Assembly: GCF_002964605.1 (NCBI RefSeq) | Contig: NZ_PQDH01000003.1 | Coordinates: 434,001-498,000, forward strand | Reading direction: 5' to 3' | Origin: Vallitalea okinawensis | Lineage (GTDB): Bacteria; Bacillota; Clostridia; Lachnospirales; PQDH01 | Length of the DNA stretch: 64,000 bases | Part shown: positions 63,967 through 64,000 of the stretch, in pieces | Numbering within the stretch: position 1 is the stretch's first letter | How the letters are laid out: each line of letters opens with the position of its first letter | The notes under the pieces: model-generated | Databases searched by the model: none | Seen by the model: the letters and a program-made list of their open reading frames with translations, nothing else | What the model was told of the DNA's origin: nothing | Translations under genes and position numbers: made by a program

Positions 63967-64000
63967 CAATCGTTTGGATTAGTTCCCAATATTTCAATAT

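Overview
The window is AT-rich DNA with strong Gram-positive ribosome-binding sites, TTGACA/TATAAT-type promoters and intrinsic terminators. It carries a lysine riboswitch, an argCJBD-carAB cluster, YesM/YesN two-component genes, Lpl-type sugar importers and a B12-dependent ribonucleotide reductase. All this points to an anaerobic, probably motile, saccharolytic Clostridia member (Lachnospirales or Vallitalea-like; the family is inference). No rRNA, tRNA, insertion sequence or CRISPR array was seen.

Layout. 1-13.4 kb: an arginine regulon. argC-argJ-argB-argD-carA-carB runs leftward off the window and argG-argH runs rightward from a shared control region with two promoters, each carrying an ARG-box-like site; a chemoreceptor follows argH. 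13.5-16.1 kb: an IclR regulator, cysteine synthase and a CymR-like Rrf2 repressor. 16.2-23.9 kb: a second chemoreceptor, a Ca-type P-type ATPase, a short remnant of a third chemoreceptor, a stand-alone CARF-HEPN ribonuclease of the Csm6/Csx1 type and a PsiE-like membrane protein. 24.1-27.4 kb: a lysine riboswitch, terminator and second promoter ahead of asd-dapA-dapB.

27.5-37.5 kb: a sugar or polyol module on the minus strand: a YesN-type response regulator, an inositol-dehydrogenase-like oxidoreductase, a TIM-barrel isomerase, a YesM-type kinase and a ribose-type ABC importer with two different binding proteins. 37.6-52.4 kb: a glycan locus: an Lpl-type importer without its ATPase, a GH65 phosphorylase, an AraC regulator, a GH2 beta-galactosidase, a cytoplasmic beta-helix enzyme resembling GH110 alpha-1,3-galactosidases, a drug/metabolite-type transporter overlapping it, and a divergent Gfo/Idh/MocA oxidoreductase with a cysteine cluster. 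This looks like import and intracellular dismantling of an alpha-galactosyl-capped oligosaccharide; the beta-phosphoglucomutase at 60.6 kb could receive the phosphorylase product.

52.4-64 kb: mainly housekeeping genes: corrinoid adenosyltransferase, a double-OB-fold SSB, nrdJ behind tandem NrdR boxes and a long structured leader, a GbsR/MarR regulator, class II aldolase, a phosphodiesterase, pgmB, an M19 dipeptidase and ribosomal protein S1. The adenosyltransferase can supply the cofactor of NrdJ. Leading candidates for something undescribed are the alpha-galactoside locus, the orphan CARF-HEPN gene, the nrdJ leader and the perfect palindromes at cobO, the Rrf2 gene and the GbsR-type gene.
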